A DNA stretch of 19,267 bases from CAYGLV01 sp964351025 (GTDB taxonomy: Bacteria > Actinomycetota > Thermoleophilia > Gaiellales > Gaiellaceae): positions 1-19,267 of the forward strand of contig CAYGLV010000046.1 of the NCBI GenBank assembly GCA_964351025.1. The letters are read 5' to 3'. Made by a program: the position numbers and the translations under genes. Below, piece by piece: positions 7,213 through 14,245 of this stretch; position 1 is the first letter of the stretch; the number at the start of each line of letters is the position of its first letter. Under the pieces are notes generated by a model, which had not been told where the DNA came from, searched no databases, and saw only the letters and a list, made by a program, of their open reading frames with translations.

Positions 7213-8781
7213 CTACTCGACGACCGTGATCGCCAAACGGAAGGCGGGCAGCTCATACCCGAGCGCGAGGCCCGGGAAGTCCCGCGCGAAGCTCAAGAAC
7301 GGGATCGCTCCGTGCGGCGGGTACGGGTATGCGGGCTGGTACGTGTACAGCAGCGGGTAGATGTCGATCAGATGCGTGCCTGGGCCCCCGCTGGCGACGA
7401 GCTTGATGACCACATCGCCGTCACTGTTGAAGCCGCAGGCGTAGCCGACGTAGCCGTTGTCGTAGGTGACGGCGACCGTGTTGTCGAGCTGAGTCCAGCC
7501 GACGCCCTTCATGTGCACCTCGAACTCGGTACCGGCCTTCACCGTCTTCGGCACGTGGATGACGCTCCGCTTGACGAAGTACGGCACCTGGGCTTTGACC
7601 TTGCCGCCTTGCGCTACCTGGACGACGTGCCAGCCGCCGAGGCCGTCTGGCACCGTGAACGTGCTCTTCATGGAGCCGTCTGCGGCAGCGGTCGTGTTGC
7701 CGAGCGGGGTCGAGGCGAATGTCCAGCACGTGCCGGTGCAGTTGACGCGGTTGCCGACGACGGTTGCCCACAAGAGCTCGACCGGCTCGCCAGCGTTGAG
7801 ACCTGTGGCGGAGACGTCAACCTTCGAGAACACAGCTCCGCTCTTCACGTTGAGCTGAGCGGTTGCGGTGCCCACGGCGGCGACCGTCGAGAGCGTCGTT
7901 CTCGCGTCGATCGTCGGCGTCACCGACGCCGGCCAGTCGACGCGGGTCGGCGGCGGGCCTGCATCCTTGGTCACCGTGAAGTTGAACAGGGCGCTCGTTG
8001 CCCACGGAACCGGGGACTGGGCGATGTTGAGGTAGTTGAACTGCATGCCGCCGCCGACCAGGATCGTGTGCTTGCCGACGGGGCCGGCCGCCCGGATCTG
8101 GACCTCCGCTTCCCCGCGGTTCCAGACCGCCGTGATGACTCCGGCGTAGCGGCCGTCGTAGTAGATATTTCCGGAGCTGCCGTAGAGACTCGCGCCGAGC
8201 CCGGTGATCTTGACCGTGATCGGCGTGCCGATCGGGCCGCTCCTCGGGCTGAGCGTGATCTTCCTCTCGATGAAGAAGCCTCCCTTGGCGTACTGGACGC
8301 CGTCGATGACCGCGTAGATGTCGTGGGGGGCTCCACCGAAGTCCCTCGGCGCCCGGAGCTCGAGACTGAAGGCTCCTCTCGCGTCGGTCGTTCGCGTCGC
8401 CAGTACGCGGTTCACCGGCTCGCCCTTCCGCCCGATGTAGTCGACGCTGTCGACTCGAGCATCGAGAATCCAGGTGACGTTCGTCGTCGCCCACACAATC
8501 GAGACTTCTTTGTTCGCGGGCAGGCCGCTGCCGCTCAGAGTGAACTTCGTTCCGGCGGGACCCGTGTCCGGCGTCGCGCGCAAGATCCCGAGATCCGACG
8601 CCGGCTTGGAAGGAGCTGCCGCCCAGCCGGGCACGGCGGGAGCGCCGGGAATCACCGGCGGGAGGACAGGCTGGGCGGCGGCGATGGCGAGCGCAGGCAC
8701 GAGCAGCGAGCTCACCGCCGTTGCGCCGACCAGGGCGAACCTCCGCCTCCAGGGGGCTGTCTTGTGAGCTCGCTTGCTCAT
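7213..8781 (-). CDS. Large secreted protein with duplicated IPT/Ig-like beta-sandwich modules
   Basis: A 522-residue exported protein. A basic N terminus (MSKRAHKTAPWRRR) and hydrophobic segment 15-36 form a signal peptide, followed by a Pro/Ala-rich linker (37-62). The rest is beta-rich. Residues 66-256 and about 310-482 are homologous halves. Each starts with a GPxGT/TGL-type Ig-like module (ATPDTGPAGTKFTLSGSGL; VDVSATGLNAGEPVELLWAT), has a second module (LSPRSGPIGTPITVKITGLG; VPKTVKAGTEFEVHMKGVG), and ends in a YDxxYxG ... GPxGxH signature. C348 and C352 may pair. The tail 483-522 begins Pro/Tyr-rich. The ATG has AAGGA 7 nt upstream. It lies 28 bp after the 197-residue paralogue gene, so the three minus-strand genes form an operon. 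A structural, adhesive or surface-binding role is inferred; no enzymatic motif is seen. Confidence 0.78.
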   Translation of the reverse strand: MSKRAHKTAPWRRRFALVGATAVSSLLVPALAIAAAQPVLPPVIPGAPAVPGWAAAPSKPASDLGILRATPDTGPAGTKFTLSGSGLPANKEVSIVWATTNVTWILDARVDSVDYIGRKGEPVNRVLATRTTDARGAFSLELRAPRDFGGAPHDIYAVIDGVQYAKGGFFIERKITLSPRSGPIGTPITVKITGLGASLYGSSGNIYYDGRYAGVITAVWNRGEAEVQIRAAGPVGKHTILVGGGMQFNYLNIAQSPVPWATSALFNFTVTKDAGPPPTRVDWPASVTPTIDARTTLSTVAAVGTATAQLNVKSGAVFSKVDVSATGLNAGEPVELLWATVVGNRVNCTGTCWTFASTPLGNTTAAADGSMKSTFTVPDGLGGWHVVQVAQGGKVKAQVPYFVKRSVIHVPKTVKAGTEFEVHMKGVGWTQLDNTVAVTYDNGYVGYACGFNSDGDVVIKLVASGGPGTHLIDIYPLLYTYQPAYPYPPHGAIPFLSFARDFPGLALGYELPAFRLAITVVE

Positions 8782-8809
8782 TGTCTGATCCTTTCGAGTC
8801 GGCGTGGCG

Positions 8810-9403
8810 TTATGGCAGGACGGTCAGGCGGTTTTCGGAGGGGAGTCCTTCCTGCGTGTAGATCCCGAACTTGCCGGACTCCGTCTTGAAGACGACCTTG
8901 AAGGCAAGCACTCCGAGCGGGTAGTCAAGCGCGACGTCAAAGCCGGCCGTCCAGAAATAGGACCGGGCGGTGCCGGATCCGTGGGGGCCCCAGTTGAGCT
9001 TCGTATTCGGGAGGCCGGGGATCTTGACGTAGGCGTACTTGACGTTCTCCGGGGACAGCACCGCACCCGTTCCGGTTTCGACGCCCCAGATGCGAAAAAC
9101 GGGCCGCTCTCCCCGCTTGACGGAGCTCAGCTGAGTGCAGGACTTGGGCCGGGGAGCGGCCGCCTTCGGGCGGGGGCTGTTGACGATGTCCACGTACAGG
9201 AAGGCGTCCCCCATGGTGCCGGGGAAGGGCTTGTCTTCAGCAATCGTCCGAACGACCGAGGCTGCCCCCGGCGCATCGGCGGCGAGCCCGACCGCGTCGA
9301 TGTCCGAGAAGAGCTTGTCCGGAGCGGGCGCCTGAGCAGCTGCGGATGCCGCCAGCACCCCTGCGACGAGCGCGACCCCGAGCACGTTGATCAGGTGTTT
9401 CAT
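8810..9403 (-). CDS. Secreted beta-rich protein, paralogue of the upstream operon gene
   Basis: A 197-residue protein with a clear signal peptide (MKHLINVLGVALVAGVLAAS, cleavage likely after AAAQA). The C-terminal half shares NVKYAYVKIPG, PNTKLNW, YFWTAGF, PLGVLAFKVVFKT and a closing Gxx..LTV pattern with the 152-residue protein encoded just upstream, so the two are tandem paralogues. It carries an extra N-terminal region with a single mature cysteine and a Pro/Lys-rich stretch (SPRPKAAAPRPKS). I start at ATG 9403, 12 codons inside the longest frame, because GGAGG lies 6 nt upstream and the signal peptide begins there. I do not recognise the family. The fold is inferred to be an all-beta, Ig-like sandwich. 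It is part of the 9902-to-7213 operon. Confidence 0.77.
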   Translation of the reverse strand: MKHLINVLGVALVAGVLAASAAAQAPAPDKLFSDIDAVGLAADAPGAASVVRTIAEDKPFPGTMGDAFLYVDIVNSPRPKAAAPRPKSCTQLSSVKRGERPVFRIWGVETGTGAVLSPENVKYAYVKIPGLPNTKLNWGPHGSGTARSYFWTAGFDVALDYPLGVLAFKVVFKTESGKFGIYTQEGLPSENRLTVLP

Positions 9404-9409
9404 CGATTT

Positions 9410-9414
9410 CCTCC
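9410..9414 (-). promoter_or_regulatory. Shine-Dalgarno GGAGG deciding the start at 9403
   Basis: On the minus strand GGAGG lies 6 nt before ATG 9403. It favours this start over the upstream in-frame ATG at 9439, which would place 12 polar residues ahead of the signal peptide and overlap the intergenic gap. Confidence 0.7.
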
Positions 9415-9443
9415 AGTGCTGTTGGGCTTTCGTGGCCACTCGG

Positions 9444-9902
9444 CTACGCGGTGACGGTGAGCATCGCGTTGGTGACGCCGGGCTGGACGAAGCTTCCGTA
9501 CCGCTTCGCCTTCGTCTTGACGAGCACCTTGAATTCGACGAGCCCGAGCGGCTGGGCCGCGGGAACCGTCCATGTCCCTGTCCACAGGAAGCGCTCCCCG
9601 ACCTTGCTGTAGGCCAGCTTGACGTTCGCCTGGCCGGGGATCTTCACGTAGAAGTACTTCACGTCCGTGTCGGTGAGGACCTTCTTCGACTTCATATCAG
9701 CGGCGAACGCACGGAAGACCACGCTCGACCCTCGGGTGACAAGGTTCGTCGCGGCACCGGCCGTCGTGCCCGTGTCCGCTGAGACGAAGACGTCAGCCGT
9801 TGGAGAGGGGAACGGAATCTCCCCCGGGGTCTGAGCCCCGGCCGTCGCCCCCAACGCGATCAGCGCGAGTGCCGCCGCCGTCGTCGCCAGGAGTTTCTTC
9901 AT
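9444..9902 (-). CDS. Secreted beta-rich protein, first gene of the secreted-protein operon
   Basis: A 152-residue exported protein. MKKLLATTAAALALIALGAT is a textbook Sec signal peptide ending at AGAQ. The mature part reads as one all-beta domain with alternating hydrophobics: FVSADTGTTAG, SSVVFRAFAAD, DVKYFYVKIPGQANVKLAY, FLWTGTWTV, PLGLVEFKVLVKT, and NAMLTVTA at the end. The VKYxYVKIPG and PLGxxxFKV blocks recur in the next gene. There are no mature cysteines. AGGAG (9912-9908) lies 5 nt before the ATG, a strong ribosome site; longer in-frame starts would destroy the signal peptide. It is 40 bp upstream of its paralogue. An adhesion, cell-surface or polymer-associated role is possible, but nothing in the sequence proves one. 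Confidence 0.77.
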   Translation of the reverse strand: MKKLLATTAAALALIALGATAGAQTPGEIPFPSPTADVFVSADTGTTAGAATNLVTRGSSVVFRAFAADMKSKKVLTDTDVKYFYVKIPGQANVKLAYSKVGERFLWTGTWTVPAAQPLGLVEFKVLVKTKAKRYGSFVQPGVTNAMLTVTA

Positions 9903-10280
9903 GCCTGCTCCTTTCGCTTTCGCGCCAGAAACCGTAAAGCTCCAGCGCCCGATTGCTGTACTTCGGCAAGATTGATCAACGGGCGGTGGGGAGACATCGG
10001 GAGCCTCGCGGACCAGCCTGTGAGGGTTCGCGCAACGCGTCTGCGGAAAACCCGCGCACCGCGCCGGGCGATGTCGCCCGGGCGCTCTCGCGAAGCGACT
10101 TTGCGGTCGTGCGCGGGCTCGAGCCAACACGGCCCGTGGCGGGCTGCGGGGAACCCGCACCCGATCTCCGCGAAACCGTAACTCCCCTTCAGAAGAAGTG
10201 CGGATGGGCTACGAGACGATGCCGGGCATGATCAGTGTTGACCCTTTTCGACCACCCGAAGCCCCCAGGAGGCAACCTCT
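9903..10280. other. 378-bp divergent intergenic region with hairpins and a quasi-repeat
   Basis: No gene is supported here. The spacer separates the minus-strand secreted-protein operon from the plus-strand DoxX-like gene, so it should hold both promoters. It contains a strong inverted repeat at 10061-10085, a 6-bp hairpin TGCGGG-GAA-CCCGCA at 10145-10159, and two copies of CTGCGGrrAACCCGC (10041-10055 and 10144-10158). A TTGACC at 10238 has no matching -10. These elements may be operators or a structured leader; no known riboswitch consensus was recognised. Confidence 0.45.
10061..10085. repeat. Inverted repeat with near-perfect 11-bp arms
   Basis: GCGCCGGGCGA (10061-10071) pairs with TCGCCCGGGCGC (10074-10085), leaving one bulged G and a minimal loop. 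It lies in the middle of the divergent spacer, too far from any stop codon to be an obvious terminator. Confidence 0.5.
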
Positions 10281-10892
10281 ATGGCGCCAGACGTGATGAG
10301 CAAGATCCCCGCCGTCAATGAGAGCACGTACACGGTGAGGGTGCCTGGGATCAAGCGCGTCTTCGAGTTCACGTACCACACGGGCTTCTTGCCGTTCCTC
10401 GTGCTCGTCGGGCGGGTGCTGTTCGGCTTCTTCTTCATCTGGTCGGGGCTCGCCAAGGTGATCCACAACGGCGACTGGATGGGCATCCAGTGGTTCAAGG
10501 GCAGTCCGGAGGCCCCCGGAGAGCTGTACCTGTTCCTCAACTATTCGACCGGGCCGTTCAAGGGCTTGTGGGTCGAGGTGGCCAACAACGCCGCCGCGAT
10601 GGACGTCATCGCGGTGCTGGTCGTCGCCGGTCAGGTCCTGGTCGGCATCGGCATCTTCTTCGGGATCCTGACGCGGCTCTCGTTCTTCTTCGCGGGCACG
10701 ATGATGCTCACGTTCTACAGCGTCAACCTCTGGCCGGCCTACAACCCCTTCCTCAACGAGTACGTCTTCTACATCGGCATCTTCGCGGTGCTGGGCGCGC
10801 TCGGCGCGGGCCGCGTGGTCGGGGTCGACGCCTGGATCGAGGAGCGGCCGTTCGTCAAGAAGCGGCCCTGGCTCGGCTGGGTGCTCGGCTAG
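10281..10892 (+). CDS. DoxX-like integral membrane protein
   Basis: A 203-residue protein with four predicted membrane helices: about 36-60, 106-128, 130-152 and 160-182. TM1 carries the DoxX-type pattern LVGRVLFGFFFIWSGLAKVI, in which an Arg and a Gly-rich face end in a G-x-x-K segment. TM2-TM3 read VLVVAGQVLVGIGIFFGILTRL. The loop after TM1 (WMGIQWFKGSPEAPGELYLF) and the size fit the DoxX/DoxD superfamily, members of which are linked to thiosulfate:quinone oxidation or to membrane redox partners. The specific substrate here is unknown. AGGAGG (10266-10271 region) precedes the ATG with suitable spacing. The secreted barrel-like gene follows after 46 bp on the same strand, so the two are probably co-transcribed. 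The cytosolic tail is basic. Confidence 0.77.
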   Translation: MAPDVMSKIPAVNESTYTVRVPGIKRVFEFTYHTGFLPFLVLVGRVLFGFFFIWSGLAKVIHNGDWMGIQWFKGSPEAPGELYLFLNYSTGPFKGLWVEVANNAAAMDVIAVLVVAGQVLVGIGIFFGILTRLSFFFAGTMMLTFYSVNLWPAYNPFLNEYVFYIGIFAVLGALGAGRVVGVDAWIEERPFVKKRPWLGWVLG

Positions 10893-10938
10893 ACACACTG
10901 CTCGGCGACGCCGGGCCCACACTCAAGAAGGAGTCACT

Positions 10939-11541
10939 GTGACACGTTTCGGAATCAGCAAGGCGGTGGTCGCGGCAGTCGCAACGCTGGTCGTCGTGGC
11001 CGGCTCGGCGAGCGGCGCGACGACACCCCCGGCGGCGGGCAAGACATGCACCAAGGCGGGCGCGACGGCGATGGCCGGCAAGGTGCGCCTGGTCTGCACG
11101 AAGAAGGCCGGCAAGCTCATCTGGGTCGCGACTCCTGCCAGCGTCGCGTTCACCGGCAGCTACACCGGCAAGGCCACCGTCAAGATTTCCGGCTCGAGGG
11201 CCGACATCGTGGCGGACGCGACCGGCACCGGCACGGTCGTCGGGAAGAGCAAGCTCTCAGGCAAGGGCGTCGGCAACAATGTCGAGCCGTGCCCGCTCTT
11301 CGGCGGCCCCGGCACGATCACGGCAGCCAACGGCTCGAAGCTCAACTTCGTCATCTCCTCGGCGGGCGGCAGCGCCTGCACCGACGAGGCGGGCCAGACG
11401 TTCTCGCTCCTCGGCCGGGCCACGATCAACGGCGGCACCGGCAAGTACGCCAAGGCGAAGGGCTCCTTCAAGTTCACCGGAATCTTCGACCGCGGCAACG
11501 GCCTCTTCTCGGTCAAGTTCAGAGGCACCCTGACCCCCTAG
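10939..11541 (+). CDS. Secreted protein: Cys-x15-Cys module plus allene-oxide-cyclase-like beta barrel
   Basis: A 200-residue exported protein. Residues 1-26 are a signal peptide (VVAAVATLVVVAGSASGA). Residues 35-63 form a short module, KTCTKAGATAMAGKVRLVC then KKAGKLIW (C37, C53), seen in many actinobacterial secreted proteins. Residues about 67-199 resemble the allene-oxide-cyclase/calycin-type barrel: FTGSYTGKATVKI, ATINGGTGKYAKAKGSFKFTG, and a final FSVKFRGTLTP. C118 and C147 may form a second disulfide. The GTG start has AAGGAG (10928-10933) 5 nt upstream. It lies 46 bp after the DoxX-like gene and ends just before a strong hairpin. No catalytic residues are evident; a binding or cell-surface role is only inferred. 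Confidence 0.78.
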   Translation: MTRFGISKAVVAAVATLVVVAGSASGATTPPAAGKTCTKAGATAMAGKVRLVCTKKAGKLIWVATPASVAFTGSYTGKATVKISGSRADIVADATGTGTVVGKSKLSGKGVGNNVEPCPLFGGPGTITAANGSKLNFVISSAGGSACTDEAGQTFSLLGRATINGGTGKYAKAKGSFKFTGIFDRGNGLFSVKFRGTLTP

Positions 11542-11558
11542 CAGGACGCTTCCCCGAC

Positions 11559-11586
11559 GCGGGAGGGGCGAACACGCCCCTCCCGC
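11559..11586. terminator. Perfect 12-bp GC hairpin between convergent genes
   Basis: GCGGGAGGGGCG (11559-11570) and CGCCCCTCCCGC (11575-11586) pair perfectly around the tetraloop AACA. It separates the barrel-like protein gene from the convergent MMPL gene. It shares the GGGAGGGGCG arm with the hairpin at 7168-7200 and likewise lacks a T tract. Confidence 0.75.
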
Positions 11587-11598
11587 TCGCGGAGTTCC

Positions 11599-14136
11599 TC
11601 AGGTGGGGGCCTGCGGCGCCTTCGAGAGCGGCGAGGGCTCGACGCGAGCGAGGCGCGCGATCCGAGCGGGCAGCCACCAGTTGTAGCGCCCGAGCACGGC
11701 CATCAGCGACGGGACGAGGACGGCGCGCACGACCGTGACGTCGATCAGCACCGCCAGCGCGAGGCCGATTCCGAACTCCTGCAGGCCGGCGACCCGCCCG
11801 GCGACGAAGCCGGAGAACGCCGCGACCATGATCAGGGCGGCCGCCGTGACGACGCGTCCGGTCCGCTCGAGGCCGTGTGCGATCGCTCGCGCGTTGTCGG
11901 GCACGTCGTCCCACGCCTCCCGCATCCGCATCACCATGAACACCTCGTAGTCCATCGAGAGCCCGAAGATGACCGCAAAGAGGAAGATCGGGACCCAGCC
12001 GTCCACCTGGTCGAGCTGGTGGAGCCCGAGCGCGTCGGTGCCCAGGCCCCAGCGGAAGACGACGACGAGCATGCCGTAGGCCGCTGCGACCGAGAGCAGG
12101 TTGAGGAGCACCGCCTTGAGCGGCAGCAGCAACGAGCGGAATGCACGGACCAGGACGCCGTAGGTCAGCACGAGCACGGCGAGGATGAGCCACGGGAAGT
12201 TGTCGTACGTGCGCGAGAGGAAGTCGAGCCCCTGGGCAGGGGCGCCGCCGGCGTAGACCGCCACTCCGTCGGGGAAGCGTGCCTCGGGGACGAGCGGGTC
12301 GCGCAGCCGGTGGACGAGGCTCCGCGTCGGCCCGGCGTCGTACTCGTGGCGCCCGACGACGATCACCCGCGCATAGCGCCCGCTGGGATCGACGTAGGGC
12401 GCGCGGGGCCCGCTTGCGACGACGTACACCTCAGGGTCTCCGAAGAGCTCGTTCGCGAGACGGTTGATCGCCGCTCGCGTCTCCGGCGCGCGCGCCCCGC
12501 CTGGGGCGCCCGCGTCCACGACGACCTGAATCGGCGTCATGGCGCCCGCCCCGACGCGCTCGCGGAGGAGCTCGTAGCCGCGAACCGACTCCGGCGACCC
12601 CGGGAAGCCCGACATCGAGGCCGGAGTCAGCTCCAGATAGAGCACGGGCGCCGCCACGGTTAGCAGCAGCACGCTGCCGGCAGCGAGGTAGGCAGCCGGA
12701 CGGCGCATGACCGTGCGCGCGAGCCNNNNNNNNNNNNNNNNNNNNNNNNNNNNNNNNNNNNNNNNNNNNNNNNNNNNNNNNNNNNNNNNNNNNNNNNNNN
12801 NNNNNNNNNNNNNNNNNNNNNNNNNACGCTGCCGGCAGCGAGGTAGGCAGCCGGACGGCGCATGACCGTGCGCGCGAGCCTCGCCCGGGGCGCCCGCGTC
12901 CACGACGACCTGAATCGGCGTCAAGGCGCCCGCCCCGACGCGCTCGCGGAGGAGCTCGTAGCCGCGAACCGACTCCGGCGACCCCGGGAAGCCCGACATC
13001 GAGGCCGGAGTCAGCTCCAGATAGAGCACGGGCGCCGCCACGGTTAGCAGCAGCACGCTGCCGGCAGCGAGGTAGGCAGCCGGACGGCGCATGACCGTGC
13101 GCGCGAGCCGCGCCCAGAAGCCATGCTCGACGTCCCTCGCCCCGAATGGCGAGCCGGCTGTCCGGCCGCCGTGGCGCCCGAGCAGCGAAAGGAGCGCGGG
13201 CTGCAACGTCAGTGCGGCGGCGATCGACGCGAGCGGGATGAGCAGCCCGCCGAGCCCCAGCGAGCGGACGAACGGGACCGGGACGAGCAGAAGCGTCGCG
13301 AGCCCGATGGCGACCGCCAACCCTGAGAAGACGACGGCGCGCCCCGCCGTCGCCATCGTGCGCACGATCGCATCGTCGGTCGGGAGGCCACGCGCCAGCT
13401 CCTCACGGAAACGGTAGACGGCAAGCAGCGAGTAGTCGATTGCGAGACCGAGCCCGATCAACACGACGAGGTTCGTCACGTATGTGGCCGGCGAGACCAC
13501 GTGGGCGATGCCGTAGACGGCGGCCAGCGTGCCGGCGATCGTGCAGGCCGCGAAGACGAACGGGATCGCCACGGCGAATGAGACCCCGAGCACACACAGG
13601 AGGACGAGGAGGGCGACCGGCAGGGCGATCGCCTCGCCTCGGCGCAGGTCGGCGGAGAAGACCGGGTCGAGGTCGTGCTGGATCGCCGGTTGGCCGGTCA
13701 CGAGGGCCGCCGGGCCGCCGGGGTCGCTCAGGGCTCGTCGGAGTGCTTCGGTGTGGCGCTTCGCGTCGGGCAGGTCGAGCGTCGTCTCCACGTCCCCGTA
13801 GAGGACCCCGCCGCCGGCCCGAAGGCTGCCTGCGCGGCCCGTCGGGACGGCGCGGGCGGCGCGCTCGAGGCGGTGTTGCAGACGCGCGCGCGCTGCACGG
13901 TCAGAGGGCCGGCTGACCGGGAAGACGACCGTGAAGGCGCCGTCCGCACGCTCGTCGAAGCGGTCGGCGAGAATCGTGCGCGCCCGCTCCGAGTCGGTGC
14001 CGGGAACCGCGAAGGAGTTGGCGAGCAGTGCGGGCAACTGCGTCGCCGACCAGATGCCGCCGACGAGGACGGCGAGCCAGCAGGCGAGAACGGCGAAGCG
14101 GAAGCGGAGGACGAACCGTGTCCAGCGCTCGAGCAC
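11599..14136 (-). CDS. MMPL/RND-superfamily membrane exporter, interrupted by an assembly gap
   Basis: A large polytopic transporter of the MmpL type, which uses proton motive force to export lipids or hydrophobic compounds. TM1 is at residues 14-32, followed by an exported porter domain (about 33-165) and a TM bundle. The first proton-relay motif is IGLGLAIDYSLLAVYRFREE (D234, Y235). The second, in the C-terminal half, is VIFGLSMDYEVFMVMRMREA. The continuous frame spans a 100-N run and a duplicated block, giving a nominal 845 residues. Removing the 384-bp offset between the copies leaves about 717 residues, a normal MMPL length. The residues coded by 12826-12886 (GEARAHGHAPSGCLPRCRQR) are an artefact of the joint. 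The GTG start follows TAGGCT by 6 nt. It is divergent from otsA. The substrate is unknown. Confidence 0.85.
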   Translation of the reverse strand: MLERWTRFVLRFRFAVLACWLAVLVGGIWSATQLPALLANSFAVPGTDSERARTILADRFDERADGAFTVVFPVSRPSDRAARARLQHRLERAARAVPTGRAGSLRAGGGVLYGDVETTLDLPDAKRHTEALRRALSDPGGPAALVTGQPAIQHDLDPVFSADLRRGEAIALPVALLVLLCVLGVSFAVAIPFVFAACTIAGTLAAVYGIAHVVSPATYVTNLVVLIGLGLAIDYSLLAVYRFREELARGLPTDDAIVRTMATAGRAVVFSGLAVAIGLATLLLVPVPFVRSLGLGGLLIPLASIAAALTLQPALLSLLGRHGGRTAGSPFGARDVEHGFWARLARTVMRRPAAYLAAGSVLLLTVAAPVLYLELTPASMSGFPGSPESVRGYELLRERVGAGALTPIQVVVDAGAPGEARAHGHAPSGCLPRCRQRXXXXXXXXXXXXXXXXXXXXXXXXXXXXXXXXXXLARTVMRRPAAYLAAGSVLLLTVAAPVLYLELTPASMSGFPGSPESVRGYELLRERVGAGAMTPIQVVVDAGAPGGARAPETRAAINRLANELFGDPEVYVVASGPRAPYVDPSGRYARVIVVGRHEYDAGPTRSLVHRLRDPLVPEARFPDGVAVYAGGAPAQGLDFLSRTYDNFPWLILAVLVLTYGVLVRAFRSLLLPLKAVLLNLLSVAAAYGMLVVVFRWGLGTDALGLHQLDQVDGWVPIFLFAVIFGLSMDYEVFMVMRMREAWDDVPDNARAIAHGLERTGRVVTAAALIMVAAFSGFVAGRVAGLQEFGIGLALAVLIDVTVVRAVLVPSLMAVLGRYNWWLPARIARLARVEPSPLSKAPQAPT
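12503..12725. repeat. Copy A of a 223-bp direct repeat flanking the gap
   Basis: This block is repeated at 12887-13109 with one difference (T at 12540, A at 12924), which changes Met to Leu in the MMPL product. It ends exactly where the N run begins, as expected of a contig end. Confidence 0.92.
12726..12825. other. Assembly gap of exactly 100 N
   Basis: A run of exactly 100 N is the standard placeholder for a scaffold gap of unknown size. It lies inside the MMPL gene and its flanks are repeats of each other. Confidence 0.97.
12826..12880. repeat. 55-bp third partial copy at the right edge of the gap
   Basis: These 55 bases are identical to 12671-12725 and 13055-13109. They then join abruptly to copy B through about 6 bp (TCGCCC), shifting the reading frame of the repeated peptide. 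This looks like a misjoined contig end. Confidence 0.88.
12887..13109. repeat. Copy B of the 223-bp direct repeat
   Basis: It matches 12503-12725 at a constant offset of 384 bp (128 codons) with one mismatch. Both copies encode the same segment of the MMPL protein in the same frame, so one copy is probably redundant. Confidence 0.92.
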
Positions 14137-14142
14137 ACGGCT

Positions 14143-14148
14143 AGCCTA
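14143..14148 (-). promoter_or_regulatory. -10-like TAGGCT for the MMPL gene
   Basis: On the minus strand TAGGCT ends exactly 6 nt before the GTG at 14136, the same hexamer and spacing as at the response regulator gene. It suggests leaderless transcription. Confidence 0.42.
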
Positions 14149-14205
14149 ACGGCCGGCCTCCACAGAGCCACGCGACGGCGACGTTCGCACGACGCCGCTC
14201 ATGGC

Positions 14206-14211
14206 TAGGCT
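14206..14211 (+). promoter_or_regulatory. -10-like TAGGCT for the trehalose operon
   Basis: TAGGCT here predicts a transcript starting near 14218 with a leader of about 28 nt that contains GGAGG (14231-14235). An upstream in-frame ATG at 14201 would fall outside this mRNA, which supports the GTG start at 14246. Confidence 0.38.
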
Positions 14212-14245
14212 GAGAGTCCCACCGAGTCGTGGAGGTGTACGGAGG

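Noticed and set aside
9903..10280. Possible cyclic-di-AMP (ydaO-type) riboswitch, suggested by GGGGAACC near secreted-protein genes
   Set aside because: The other conserved blocks of that class, such as the CCGACAGCTAACCTCG-like segment, are absent on both strands.
12503..13109. Biological tandem duplication within the MMPL gene
   Set aside because: The copies abut a 100-N gap, a third truncated copy joins out of frame, and collapse restores normal length. Assembly error is the simpler reading.
14201..14245. ATG 14201 as the otsA start
   Set aside because: It has no Shine-Dalgarno, overlaps a -10-like TAGGCT, and adds 15 residues not typical of OtsA N termini.
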